A stretch of 64,000 nucleotides of DNA, from contig DAHVDE010000005.1 in assembly GCA_027313705.1 (NCBI GenBank), positions 1 to 64,000 on the forward strand, in the 5' to 3' direction. Position 1 is the stretch's first letter. Every line of letters begins with the position of its first letter. The translations under genes were made by a program, and so were the position numbers. The notes below the pieces were generated by a model. That model did not search any database and was not told the DNA's origin. It saw only the letters and a program-made list of their open reading frames with translations. The DNA is from Actinomycetota bacterium. Its GTDB lineage: Bacteria > Actinomycetota > Actinomycetes > Streptosporangiales > Streptosporangiaceae. This document shows positions 53,205-61,917 of this stretch, in pieces.

Positions 53205-53629
53205 TGACGGGCGAGTCGGCCTGTAGGCCGGGTTCTGTGCACCCGCTTGCGCGGGCCGGCGGTCATCCATCTAGGGCTGCCGTTGCCGGCAGTCTCGTGC
53301 GGTCTACCCGCGAGCTCGGGCGGGCCGCCCTCGAACGCTCGCGCAGGTCTCCCGGCCGAAGCCAAGAAGCCCTTGTGACCTTGCTCCGGGTGGGGTTTAC
53401 CGAGCCGCCGCAGTCACCTGCGGCGCTGGTGGTCTCTTACACCACCGTTTCACCCTTCCCGTCAGCGCACGGCGAACCGTGCGCTGACGGCGGTCTGCTT
53501 TCTGTGGCACTTTCCCGCGGGTCACCCCGGGTCGGCGTTACCGACCACCCTGCCCTGTGGAGCCCGGACCTTCCTCGGCGATCCCGGTATACCGGGACCG
53601 ACGCGACCGCCCGGCCAACTCGCCCGTCA
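53205..53629 (-). ncRNA. rnpB: RNase P RNA, bacterial type A
   Basis: This catalytic RNA matures tRNA 5' ends. On the minus strand it begins GACGGGCGAGTTGGCCGGGC and contains GAGGAAGGTCCGGGCTCCAC and CAGGGTGGTCGGTAACGCCG. It also has GGGGTGACCCGCGGGAAAGT and GCCACAGAAAGCAGACCGCC. These are the universally conserved P4 and J regions. It ends ...GGCCGACTCGCCCGTC, which pairs with the 5' end to form P1. Ends are approximate to a few nucleotides. Several open frames across this stretch on the plus strand are spurious. Confidence 0.96.
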
Positions 53630-53699
53630 CCAATGGAAGTCTAGCCCGGTCATGGCGGTCAATCTTCATACAATTGCGCGAGTGAGCGGGGAAGCTAGT

Positions 53700-53760
53700 T
53701 GAGGCGGGGCAGTGAGTGAGCGGGGCAGTGAGTGAGCGGGGGCAGTGAGTGAGCGGGGGG
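53700..53760 (+). repeat. Short tandem repeat at the 5' end of the RsmF-like gene
   Basis: About three copies of a 16–17-bp unit (CAGTGAGTGAGCGGGG) run into the start of the methyltransferase gene. Each unit holds GTG triplets and a G-rich stretch that could act as ribosome binding site. Copy-number change would shift the available starts. Confidence 0.7.
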
Positions 53761-55251
53761 AAGGTGAAGGCAGCGAGGCGTCGCTCGCTGGCGATGACCG
53801 GGTCTGCCGCGGCGGGCGACCTGCCTGCGCCGTTCGTCAGCAGGGAGCGGCAGGTTCTCGGCGACGCCGCCGGCGCGTTCCTGGCCGCCCTCAATGGCGC
53901 GCCGGTGCGGGCGCTGCGGGTCAACGAGCATAAGGCCAGTCTCGGTCAGGTTGCGGCTCGGCTCGGGCTTGCGGTGGACCAGGTGCCCTGGTGCCAGACA
54001 GCGACCTATCTTCCGCAGGAGGCGCTACCCGGCGACAGCGTCGAGCACCGGGCTGGGCTTTTCTACCTGCAGGAACCATCGTCGATGGCGGTCGTGGAGG
54101 CCCTTGTAGTGCAGCCGCACCACCTGGTGCTCGATGTCGCGGCCGCGCCTGGCGGGAAGTCGACGCACGCGGCGTCCAAGCTCGGCCCGGACGGGATGCT
54201 GCTCGCCAACGAGATGGTCGGGACCCGGCTTGGTCCGCTGCTGGCCAACCTGGATGCCTGGGGTTACCGGAACGTGGCCATCGCGAGCGCAGCCCCGCCC
54301 AGGCTCGCCGAGGCGCTTCCCGCCAGTTTCGACCGGGTGATCGTCGACGCGCCGTGCTCTGGGGAGGCGCTGTTCAGGCGCCAGCCTGCCCTCCGCGCAG
54401 AATGGAGCGAGGCCCAGGTCGCCGGTGCCGCAAGGCGTCAGGCCAGGCTGCTGGAGTCGTCCGCGCGCACCGTCGCTCCCGGCGGGCTGCTGGCCTACAG
54501 CACCTGCACGTTCGCGCTTGCTGAAAATGAGCGGGTCGTGGAGACCTTCCTTGACCAGCATGCGGACTGGAACCTGCACGATCTCGGGCACCTGCCGTGC
54601 GGTCAGGCATCGGCAATAGGTCAAGCAGGAACCGGTTACGCATTGCGGTTCTATCCGCACCTGTTCCGGTGCGAAGGCCAGTTCGTGGCCGTGCTGCGCG
54701 CGCCTGGCCGCGAGCACGACCGCTGGCACGACCGGGGACTGACCGGAGCCCGCCGGCCCGCGAGGCCAAGGCGAGAGCGGGACATGCCTTACTCTGCCTG
54801 GGCTGATTTTGCCGCGCAGGTGCTGCGCGCGAATTTTGATCCCGCGCGGGTCGATTTCAGGGGCGCGACCTGCTACCTCAGGCCGGCCGCCATGCCATTG
54901 CCGGCGAACGTCGCGCTGCGGCCTGGGCTGCCGCTCGGCCGCCTGGTCGGCACCAGCCTGCGCCCGGCGCACGCGCTGGCAATGGCACTTGGCCCGGCCG
55001 ACGTGACCGCGCACGAGGAGCTCAGCGGGGAAGACTTGCGTGCCTTCCGCGAAGGCAGGGCAATCGCCAGGCCGGGACAGCCTGGCTGGGTACTGGTGAC
55101 GACCGGGCAGTGGCCGGTCGGCTGGGCTCGCCGCAAGGCGGGCACTCTGCTCCCGAGGCTCCCCGGCCATGCCCGCGCCCGGTTAGCGGGGGCGAGGGCT
55201 GGCAGAGCGACGACTGCCCGGCTCCTGCAAATGTGCTACGTCGTTGAGTGA
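53749..55251 (+). CDS. RsmF/NOL1-NOP2-Sun family RNA m5C methyltransferase
   Basis: This protein of about 500 residues transfers a methyl group from SAM to cytosine in RNA, probably 16S rRNA. SAM motif I is LDVAAAPGGKSTH. The two active-site cysteines are in DAPCSGE (C203) and YSTCTF (C253). The C-terminal third (PYSAWADFAAQVLRANFD… to QPGWVLVTTGQWPVGWARRKAG) matches the RsmF C-terminal PUA-like domain. The start lies in a tandem repeat; GTG 53749, GTG 53764 and ATG 53794 are all candidates. The 3' end overlaps the convergent phosphatase gene by 69 bp. Confidence 0.9.
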   Translation: MSGGKVKAARRRSLAMTGSAAAGDLPAPFVSRERQVLGDAAGAFLAALNGAPVRALRVNEHKASLGQVAARLGLAVDQVPWCQTATYLPQEALPGDSVEHRAGLFYLQEPSSMAVVEALVVQPHHLVLDVAAAPGGKSTHAASKLGPDGMLLANEMVGTRLGPLLANLDAWGYRNVAIASAAPPRLAEALPASFDRVIVDAPCSGEALFRRQPALRAEWSEAQVAGAARRQARLLESSARTVAPGGLLAYSTCTFALAENERVVETFLDQHADWNLHDLGHLPCGQASAIGQAGTGYALRFYPHLFRCEGQFVAVLRAPGREHDRWHDRGLTGARRPARPRRERDMPYSAWADFAAQVLRANFDPARVDFRGATCYLRPAAMPLPANVALRPGLPLGRLVGTSLRPAHALAMALGPADVTAHEELSGEDLRAFREGRAIARPGQPGWVLVTTGQWPVGWARRKAGTLLPRLPGHARARLAGARAGRATTARLLQMCYVVE

Positions 55252-55902
55252 GCGCACCACGGCCGACCCGGAGCCGGCACCTGACCCGGGTTCTTCTTCG
55301 AACCAGTCCACCCGGCACACCGATGCCACGTCCAGGTTCATGCGGAACATGGCTTCAGGCGGGGCAAGCAGCGCCAGGCACAGCAGCGTCTTGATCGGAG
55401 TCACGTGGCTGACCAGGACTACTGTTTGATGCCGGTAGGCGGCGAGCACCTGACGGAGGCCGGCGGTCACCCGCAACGCCACCATGGCGAAGCTCTCGCC
55501 CCCTGGCGGCGAAGCGTCGGGACTGCGCAGCCAGGCGGCCAGTTCGGCGGGCCACTTCTCCCCCGCTTCCGCGAAACTCAGCCCTTCCCACGCGCCGAAG
55601 TCGGCCTCGGCGAACTCGTCAAAGACCGCCACCGGCGCACCGGTGGCCTCGGCCACGGCCTGCGCGCTCTGCCGTGCCCGCCGCAAGGGCGAGCTGATGA
55701 TGATGTCTGCCCCGGCACCAGCCAGCCGCCGCCCCGCAAGGCTCGCCTGCCTGACACCTTCCTTAGTCAGCGGAATGTCGGCCCGCCCAGCGAACCTGCG
55801 CTCGGGTGACAGCGCGGTCTCGCCGTGGCGCAGCAGCACCGTCGCGGTCGGCTTGCCGAGGCTGCCAGGACCCCAGCCCAGGCCAGGGCTAGCAGCGCTC
55901 AC
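55183..55902 (-). CDS. Histidine phosphatase family protein
   Basis: This 239-residue phosphoglycerate-mutase-like phosphatase has the catalytic motif TVLLRHGETALSP. It also has SPLRRARQSAQAVAE, FAEADFGAWEGLSFAEA and the second catalytic His in VVLVSHVTPIK. GTG at 55902 overlaps the zinc-ribbon stop (GTGA). In mycobacteria the corresponding gene (Rv2228c) encodes an RNase HI domain fused in front of this phosphatase. Here the RNase HI part is absent. The last 23 codons overlap the convergent RsmF-like gene. Confidence 0.9.
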   Translation of the reverse strand: MSAASPGLGWGPGSLGKPTATVLLRHGETALSPERRFAGRADIPLTKEGVRQASLAGRRLAGAGADIIISSPLRRARQSAQAVAEATGAPVAVFDEFAEADFGAWEGLSFAEAGEKWPAELAAWLRSPDASPPGGESFAMVALRVTAGLRQVLAAYRHQTVVLVSHVTPIKTLLCLALLAPPEAMFRMNLDVASVCRVDWFEEEPGSGAGSGSAVVRSLNDVAHLQEPGSRRSASPRPR

Positions 55903-56642
55903 AGGCCTGACTCTGGCGTCCTGACCAGGATCCGGCGGCACTCCTCGCAGCGCAGTACCTCGTCCTCAGCCGCCGCCCTGATCGCGTTCAGGTCGACGGT
56001 GTTCAGCGTCAGATTGCAGCCCTGGCAGCCGCGCTGGCGCAGGGCCGCCGCCCCGACTCCCCCGTGCTGCGCCCGCATCTTGTCATACAGTTCCGCCAGT
56101 TCACCGGGAATCACGTCAGCCACCCGTGCCCGCTTCGCCTCGGCTCCGCTGGCCTGCTCGTCGAGTTCGGCGAGCGTCGCGTCCCGCGCCGCGGTCACCG
56201 CCGCGAGTTGCGAGCCGACCAAGGCGCGCTCTTCCGCCGCCGTCCTGAGATCGGCGGAAGTGGTCTCTCGCCGCTCCATGACGTCGAGGACGATCTCCTC
56301 GAGATCGGACTGCCTGCGCGCGAGGGACTGGATCTCCGACTGAAGGTTCTCGAGCTCCTTCGGTGAGGCGATCATGCCGCCGTCGAGCCGCTGGCGGTCC
56401 CTGTCGATGCGGGCGCGCACCTGCTCCACGTCGGCCTCGGCCTTGGCCTGCTCGCGGCCTAGGTCGCTGGCCTGCGCGGTCATCGCGGCGATGGAATCAC
56501 GCAACTCGGCGTCACGCCCGTCGAGCCTGGTGATCTCGGCGTGCTCGGGCAGCGAGCGCCGCCGGTGAGCGATCCTGCCTAGCTCGGCATCGATGTCGGC
56601 TAGCTCAAGCAGCTTGCGCTGCGCCTCGGGTGAAGCTTTCAC
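55899..56642 (-). CDS. C4-type zinc-ribbon coiled-coil protein
   Basis: The first 170 residues or so of this 247-residue protein form a long antiparallel coiled coil (LLELADIDAELGRIAHRRRSLPEH…). A zinc ribbon with CQGC and CEEC follows near the C-terminus. Homologues (Rv2229c/CT398 type) occur throughout Actinomycetota in front of the RNase H/phosphatase gene. A nucleic-acid or flagellar/secretion adaptor role has been proposed for distant relatives, but the function is unproven. Confidence 0.9.
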   Translation of the reverse strand: MKASPEAQRKLLELADIDAELGRIAHRRRSLPEHAEITRLDGRDAELRDSIAAMTAQASDLGREQAKAEADVEQVRARIDRDRQRLDGGMIASPKELENLQSEIQSLARRQSDLEEIVLDVMERRETTSADLRTAAEERALVGSQLAAVTAARDATLAELDEQASGAEAKRARVADVIPGELAELYDKMRAQHGGVGAAALRQRGCQGCNLTLNTVDLNAIRAAAEDEVLRCEECRRILVRTPESGL

Positions 56643-56712
56643 GGTGCCACGTTAGCCTGCCGCCCGGCCTGCGCGCGCCGCAGACCGGGCGGCAGGTCAT
56701 CATGTTTCGCGG

Positions 56713-57330
56713 CTACCTGGGCGGCAACGGCACCCGGTCGATCACATAGACGGTCGCGTTGGCCGTCTTGATGTTGCCGCACACGATTGTCGCCCGCTCC
56801 ACACGGTAAGAACTGCCGCTCTTGCCGAGCGCCAGCGTCCTTCCCGCCAGCGTCGTAACGGTGCCTCCGGCGGCCATTTGGGCCGGCGTGATCCGCGCGG
56901 GCACCACCAGCCCGCGCACCACCTTGGCCACGTTGGCCCGATTGTGCAGGTAGCTCAGTTCAGCCTTGCTCAGCTCGGTGAAGGCGCTGTTGGAGGGCAC
57001 GAACAGCGTGAACGATCGCATCCCGTTCAGTTCGCCGGTCAGCGAGACCGACTTGACCGCTGAACTGAAGGAGGTCAGCTCCGGATTGCCGGAGATCGCG
57101 TTCACGACCTGCCTGCCAGCCATCCAGTGGAAGCTGCCGGGCCCGTTGCCCGGTATGACACCGCAGTCAGCACCCACGTGCCCGGTCGCCGGGGCTACCT
57201 GACCCGCGGAAGGCACCGGCGGCGATCCGGTCGGCGTTGCCGGAGCCGGCGGTGAGGTGCCGCAGCCGGCCATGACCACTGCGGCCAGGCCGGCCGCCAG
57301 TACCGCGGCGGACTTACCTATGTGCCTCAC
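56713..57330 (-). CDS. Fasciclin-domain lipoprotein (MPT70/MPT83-like)
   Basis: This 205-residue secreted lipoprotein has a signal peptide with lipobox VMAGC, a Pro/Thr-rich linker, and one fasciclin (FAS1) domain (about 65–203). Seen are FTLFVPSNSAFTELSKAELSYL and ATVYVIDRVPLPP. It follows rskA at 50 bp on the same strand. In M. tuberculosis the SigK–RskA system controls the fasciclin antigens MPT70 and MPT83, so regulation by the adjacent SigK is likely. Start GTG 57330 gives the best signal peptide; GTG 57357 is also possible. Confidence 0.9.
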   Translation of the reverse strand: MRHIGKSAAVLAAGLAAVVMAGCGTSPPAPATPTGSPPVPSAGQVAPATGHVGADCGVIPGNGPGSFHWMAGRQVVNAISGNPELTSFSSAVKSVSLTGELNGMRSFTLFVPSNSAFTELSKAELSYLHNRANVAKVVRGLVVPARITPAQMAAGGTVTTLAGRTLALGKSGSSYRVERATIVCGNIKTANATVYVIDRVPLPPR

Positions 57331-57380
57331 GTGAGCCAAGCCTGCCCAGCGCGGCACAGCTCTAACGGCCGCTTACCCGT

Positions 57381-58259
57381 TCATGGCCGCGGTTTGAACA
57401 CCACCACAAGCACGGACGTCGGGTGGCTTGCGCCGCGGGCCGGCTCGACGGTCACCCCGACCATGTCGCCGGGCCGCAAGCCGCGCACCACCTCGGGTCC
57501 GGCCATGCCGCCCGCCTGCGGCGTGACCATGCCGGCTGCCCGGTCACCGGTCGGCCCCATCAGCCAGATCTCGTACCCTTCGGTACTCGGCAGCGCGACC
57601 AGGCCGTGCGCGGTGAACACTGCCGCCCCCGCCTGGTGCGACATGATCAAGGTCGCGGTGCCGCCGGTCATGACCGGCGCGGTCACCATGACCCTGTCCG
57701 GCGCGCTGAGCACCGCGGCGATCAGGTGATCTTGCTGCTTCGAGCGGTCAAGTTGCCGCAACGCGCTGCTGGTCACGCCGCCGAGCACGGCGGCGACCGC
57801 GGCGAGCACCGCGGCGGCGGCCAGCGAGATGCGCGCCGGCGGCCGCATGGCGCCGGCGCGCCCGCGCAGCCGCTGCCAGCCGGTCACGCCGCTCGCCGCC
57901 GCAGCCCCCGGTTCTGGCGCACTTGTGTCCGCAGGCGAGCCAGGCGAGTTCTGCGCTTCGCTGACCAGGTCCTTTTCTGCCAGCAAACCAGGCGGGCTCG
58001 GCGCCGCGGCCGGGACAACCGGCGCCAGCTGCGCGCTGGCGAACGCCGCCCTGAGGGTCTGCTCCCGCAGGTCAGGACGTGGCATGACGGAAGCCGCGAG
58101 ACCGAGCCTGGCCGCGGCCTCCCGCATTTCCCTGACGTCCTCGCGGCACTGCTCGCACTCAGAAAGGTGCGTGGCGAAGCCGGCCCGGTCGGCGTCGCTG
58201 ACCGCGTCAAGCGCATAAGGGCCGGCCAGCGTGTGCAGTTCATGCCGGGAAGCTGACAT
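57381..58259 (-). CDS. rskA: Anti-sigma-K factor RskA
   Basis: This 292-residue single-pass membrane protein sequesters SigK. The N-terminal zinc anti-sigma motif is HLSECEQC (H31, C35, C38). A disordered linker leads to a TM helix at about 145–165 (ISLAAAAVLAAVAAVLGGV). The extracytoplasmic RskA domain contains GYEIWLMGPTGDRAAG and GDMVGVTVEPARGASHPT. ATG overlaps the sigK stop (ATGA), giving tight coupling of sigma and anti-sigma factor. Confidence 0.93.
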   Translation of the reverse strand: MSASRHELHTLAGPYALDAVSDADRAGFATHLSECEQCREDVREMREAAARLGLAASVMPRPDLREQTLRAAFASAQLAPVVPAAAPSPPGLLAEKDLVSEAQNSPGSPADTSAPEPGAAAASGVTGWQRLRGRAGAMRPPARISLAAAAVLAAVAAVLGGVTSSALRQLDRSKQQDHLIAAVLSAPDRVMVTAPVMTGGTATLIMSHQAGAAVFTAHGLVALPSTEGYEIWLMGPTGDRAAGMVTPQAGGMAGPEVVRGLRPGDMVGVTVEPARGASHPTSVLVVVFKPRP

Positions 58260-58861
58260 CACGCCACCCCCAGGCAATCCCTGAGCCTGATCAGCCCGTC
58301 GCGCATTCGCGTCTTGACCGTGCCGGGCGGCAGGGAGAGCAGTTCCGCGACCTCGCGGTAGGTGTATCCGCTGTAGTAGGCGAGCCCGACGCACTCACGC
58401 TGCAATTCGGTCAGCGAGCCGAGGCAGCGCCGCACTCGCTCGCGGTCCAGGCTTGCCTGCACCGCCTCGGTCACGTCGTCGTAGTCGATGACCGCCGTGG
58501 CCGCGCGCTGCTCGCGGGTCGCGTGACTGCGCTCTGACCTCACCCGGTCAACCGCCCGGCGGTGCGCGATCGTCATAACCCAGGCGACCGCGCTTCCCTG
58601 GGCAGGATCGAACCTGCTCGCGCTGCGCCAGATCTCAAGCAGGACTTCCTGCATGACTTCCTCGGCCTGGGCAGGGTCGCGAAGTACCCGCCGTACCGTA
58701 CCAAGGACCCACCCGCAGGACCGGTCATAAAGCGCCTCGTAGGCGCGCTCGTCGCCGAGCGCCACCGCGCTGATCAGGTCGTCGAGGCGCGGCACCGCGG
58801 CCGTCGCGGCCGTCGCTGGCGCGAGTCCTTCGCAGTCCTTGCGCCCGTCCTCTTCGGTCAT
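58259..58861 (-). CDS. sigK: ECF sigma factor SigK
   Basis: This 200-residue ECF sigma factor has region 2 RAYEALYDRSCGWVLGTVRRVLRDPAQAEEVMQEVLLEIWR and SRFDPAQGSAVAWVMTIAHRRAVDRVR. Region 4 contains LTELQRECVGLAYYSGYTYREVAELLSLPPGTVKTRMRDGLIRLRDCLG. Cysteines in the RRCLGSL/QRECVGL stretch and near the C-terminus could be redox-active, as proposed for mycobacterial SigK. ATG at 58861 is chosen over ATG 58909 because AGGAA lies upstream and the family begins here. It is divergent from the molybdopterin oxidoreductase gene, a likely target. Confidence 0.93.
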   Translation of the reverse strand: MTEEDGRKDCEGLAPATAATAAVPRLDDLISAVALGDERAYEALYDRSCGWVLGTVRRVLRDPAQAEEVMQEVLLEIWRSASRFDPAQGSAVAWVMTIAHRRAVDRVRSERSHATREQRAATAVIDYDDVTEAVQASLDRERVRRCLGSLTELQRECVGLAYYSGYTYREVAELLSLPPGTVKTRMRDGLIRLRDCLGVA

Positions 58862-58950
58862 CCACACGCTTCCTATTCGTCGCGAAGAGCGTTCCGGCTT
58901 GGGTGGCATCAGCCGCCAATCCGCTGCCGTCCCTGGTACGAATATCCAGT

Positions 58951-60549
58951 GTGATCAATTCCTACCGCACGCGCATGCTCAGCGTGCTCGCTGGCTTGCT
59001 GGCCGGAGCTGCCGGGGTCTGCGTTGGCTTCCTGGTCGCCGGGTTCACCGGGCCGGAGAGCTCTCCGGTCGTCGCCGTCGCCGAACTCGCCATCGATCTC
59101 AGCCCGCCCGCCGTCAAGAACTTCGCGATCAGGGAATTCGGCAGCCAGGACAAGGTCGCGCTGCAGATCGGCGTGCTTGTCCTGCTCGCCATTTTCGCCG
59201 CCTTCGTGGGCCTCGCGGCGCAGCGACGGCGCAGGAACGGGCTGATCGGGGTCGCCATCTTCGGCCTGATCGGCGTGATAGCGGCGCTCACCAGGCCCAC
59301 GGCGACGCCGTATTACCTGCTGCCCGCGCTGGCAGGCTCGGCTGCGGCCGCCGCCGCGATCTACTGGCTCGCTGGTGCCCTGCCTGCCGCGGGCCGGCCG
59401 GCCGGAGGCACGAGTCAGGCAACCGGCGAAGGCACCGCGCGCGGCTCGCGCCGGCGTGCGGCCAGCCTGACGGTGAACGAGCCGCCGCGCCGCGAGTTCA
59501 TCAGGGGCGGCGTGGTCGTTGCGGGCGTCACCGCGGCCGCGTACTTCGGCGGGCGGCTGCTCGGCGAGCAGGCGAACGTCACGGCGGCCGAGGAATCGAT
59601 GAAGCTGCCGGCGCCGTCGGTAAGCGTGCCGCCTGTGCCGTCAGGCGCCAACCTCGGCGTGCCGGGCCTCGCCTCGTTCATCACGCCGAACTCCCAGTTC
59701 TACCGGGTCGACACGGCGATCGTGCTGCCGCAGATCCCGCCGTCGAACTGGCAGCTCCGCGTGCACGGAATGGTCGGCAAGGAGCTGACACTGACCTTCG
59801 ACGACCTGATCAGGCGACCGCTGATCGAGGATTACATCACGCTGACCTGCGTGTCCAACCCGGTCGGCGGCCCGTATATCGGCAACGCCAAATGGCTGGG
59901 GGCCAGCCTGCGCGCACTGCTGCGCGAGGCGGGCATCAAGGCAGGGGCCGACCAGCTTTTCTGTACCTCCTTCGACGGCTTCACCTCAGGCATCCCGGCA
60001 GCCGCGGCGATGGACGGCAGGGACGCGCTGCTTGCGGTCGCGATGAACGGCAAGCCGCTTCCCGTCGCGCACGGCTTCCCCGTCCGCACCGTGGTGCCTG
60101 GCCTGTACGGCTATGTATCGGCCTGCAAGTGGATCACCGACATCAACGTCACCACCTACGCGGCCAATCAGGCCTACTGGGCTCAGCGCGGCTGGTCCGC
60201 GCAGGCGCCGATCAAGACGCAATCGCGGATCGACGTCCCCTCTGGCCAGAGCCCGATCAAGGCAGGCCGCACCGCGATCGCCGGTGTCGCCTGGGCGCAG
60301 CACAAGGGCATCGACGCCGTGCATGTCAGGGTGGACCGCGGCCCGTGGCAGCAGGCCACGCTGGCCGCCGTGCCCGGCATCGACACCTGGCGGCAGTGGG
60401 TGCTGTACTGGGACGCGCCCCCTGGACAGCACGTGATCGAGGCCCGCGCCACCGACGCCACCGGCTACACGCAGATCGCGCTTCAGTCCGCGCCTGAGCC
60501 GAACGGCGCGACCGGGTACCCGATCGTGCAGGTGAGCGTCACCGGCTAA
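58951..60549 (+). CDS. Membrane-anchored sulfite-oxidase-family molybdopterin oxidoreductase
   Basis: In this 532-residue protein four TM helices occupy about residues 9–140. A Tat-like RREFIRGG segment with another helix follows (about 170–195). Then comes the molybdopterin domain (about 230–430) with the Mo-ligating cysteine in YITLTCVSNPVGGPYIGNAKW (C300). A C-terminal Mo-co dimerisation domain ends the chain. The substrate is probably a sulfoxide or sulfite-like molecule on the outer face. GTG at 58951 lacks a ribosome binding site; ATG 58975 is an alternative. The 89-bp divergent gap with sigK suggests SigK control. Confidence 0.92.
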   Translation: MINSYRTRMLSVLAGLLAGAAGVCVGFLVAGFTGPESSPVVAVAELAIDLSPPAVKNFAIREFGSQDKVALQIGVLVLLAIFAAFVGLAAQRRRRNGLIGVAIFGLIGVIAALTRPTATPYYLLPALAGSAAAAAAIYWLAGALPAAGRPAGGTSQATGEGTARGSRRRAASLTVNEPPRREFIRGGVVVAGVTAAAYFGGRLLGEQANVTAAEESMKLPAPSVSVPPVPSGANLGVPGLASFITPNSQFYRVDTAIVLPQIPPSNWQLRVHGMVGKELTLTFDDLIRRPLIEDYITLTCVSNPVGGPYIGNAKWLGASLRALLREAGIKAGADQLFCTSFDGFTSGIPAAAAMDGRDALLAVAMNGKPLPVAHGFPVRTVVPGLYGYVSACKWITDINVTTYAANQAYWAQRGWSAQAPIKTQSRIDVPSGQSPIKAGRTAIAGVAWAQHKGIDAVHVRVDRGPWQQATLAAVPGIDTWRQWVLYWDAPPGQHVIEARATDATGYTQIALQSAPEPNGATGYPIVQVSVTG

Positions 60550-60558
60550 CGTGACCTG

Positions 60559-61224
60559 GTGAGCGAACCTGAGATCGCCGCCGTGGTGTTCGACATCGGC
60601 GGCGTGCTGCTCGACTGGGATCCCCGTTACCTCTACCGGGAGTTGTTCAGCGACGACGCCGAGCTTGACTGGTTTCTCGGCACGATCTGCACGCGCGACT
60701 GGCACCGGGCGCACGACCTGGGCGCGGACACCGAGACGTCCTGCTGTGAGCTGGCGTTGCGGTATCCCGGCTACGCGGCACCGATCATGGCCTGGTCGCG
60801 GCGCAGCGAGGAGATGGTGGCCGGCCAGTTCGACGATACGGTCGAGGTGCTGACCGAGCTGGCCGGGGCGGGAGTACGCTGCCTGGCGCTCAGCAACATG
60901 GAGCCAGACAAGTACGAACTGCGCCGCGCGCGGTTCGGGTTCTTCGGGGTGCTTGCTGGCTGCGTGATCTCCGGTCTCGAAGGGGTCGCCAAGCCTGAGC
61001 CGGAGATCTTCGCGATCCTGCTGGCCAGGTACGGCTTGGCTGCGGCCGCGACGGTATTCATCGACGACCTGGCGGCCAACGTCGACGCCGCGGCGGAACT
61101 TGGCCTGATCGCGCTCAAGTTCACGACCGCAGGGCAGCTCAGGACCGACCTTCGCGACTTGGGGCTGCCGCTCGGCCGGGCGAGCCGTCTCCCCGGCGCG
61201 GCGGCGCGGACGGCGTCACAGTAG
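60559..61224 (+). CDS. HAD-superfamily hydrolase
   Basis: This 221-residue HAD-IA phosphatase (YihX-like) opens with VVFDIGGVLLDWDPRYLY, where D12 would be the nucleophile. Motif II is LALSNM, motif III lysine is in GVAKPEPEIFAILL, and motif IV is VFIDDLAANVDAA. The helical cap covers about 20–90. GTG start lies 9 bp after the molybdopterin oxidoreductase stop, so the two are probably cotranscribed. The substrate is probably a small phosphometabolite. Confidence 0.92.
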   Translation: MSEPEIAAVVFDIGGVLLDWDPRYLYRELFSDDAELDWFLGTICTRDWHRAHDLGADTETSCCELALRYPGYAAPIMAWSRRSEEMVAGQFDDTVEVLTELAGAGVRCLALSNMEPDKYELRRARFGFFGVLAGCVISGLEGVAKPEPEIFAILLARYGLAAAATVFIDDLAANVDAAAELGLIALKFTTAGQLRTDLRDLGLPLGRASRLPGAAARTASQ

Positions 61225-61917
61225 CTGGTCGCGCACCTGGCCGTACATGTAAGCGCCGAGCCAGCGGCCCATCTCGTCGAACAGGCGCCGGCGCGAGGGC
61301 GCTGGCAGCGTGCCAGGCGGCCCGTCCTGGCCAGCGGCCGCGTCGATGTGCAGCCAGGTCACATGCTGGCCGAGCCTGACGCCCGTCCCCCGCCTTTCCC
61401 TTCTGGTGTCCCGCCACGGCCGGGCAGTCGAGATCACCAGTACCGGGCAGGTGATGTCCAGCCTGGCCCGCAAGCTGCCGAAGTCGGGACTCGACAAGAT
61501 CAGGGCCTCGGCGGGCCGCAGTCCGAGCTGGGCGTCGCACCACAACGCCGCGGAAAGGGCGCTCTGGCCTTGCGCGCTCAAGATGATCGCGTCGATCCCT
61601 TCGGCTTCGCGCAGGTAGGCACACGCGGCGTCAAGGGCGGCGAACGCGGCCTTGTGCGGCCTCGCGCCGCGGCGCCTGGCCGGCGCGTCGGCATACTCCA
61701 CGTCGGCCAGGTAGAAGTGAAACCCCCGCTCGTTGTACCAGCGCACCAGGTCGGCCGGGGCGAGCGAGTCGGCTAGCTCGTGCAGGTGAAGCACGGCCCG
61801 CCGGCTTGGCCGCGCCGAACGGCGCACGAACACCGCCGAGCTGAGGTTGTCCTGAGCGGGCAGCGCGATCGCCTCGTACTCGTCCGCTGGCCCGTCGTGA
61901 TCGGTGATGACGCCCAT
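61216..61917 (-). CDS. Alpha/beta hydrolase-fold protein
   Basis: This 233-residue protein lacks a signal peptide. The nucleophile elbow ILSAQGQSALSAALW has Ser in a G-Q-S-A context. VLISTARPWRD-like (VLVISTARPW) and HVTWLHIDAA provide plausible acid and His positions. Weak similarity to serine aminopeptidase/lysophospholipase-type hydrolases is seen. It converges with the HAD gene, overlapping by 9 bp. The physiological substrate is unknown. Confidence 0.78.
   Translation of the reverse strand: MGVITDHDGPADEYEAIALPAQDNLSSAVFVRRSARPSRRAVLHLHELADSLAPADLVRWYNERGFHFYLADVEYADAPARRRGARPHKAAFAALDAACAYLREAEGIDAIILSAQGQSALSAALWCDAQLGLRPAEALILSSPDFGSLRARLDITCPVLVISTARPWRDTRRERRGTGVRLGQHVTWLHIDAAAGQDGPPGTLPAPSRRRLFDEMGRWLGAYMYGQVRDQLL

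Noticed and set aside
53204-53644. A 146-codon frame on the plus strand
   Set aside because: It lies on the opposite strand of RNase P RNA, whose conserved core is unmistakable.
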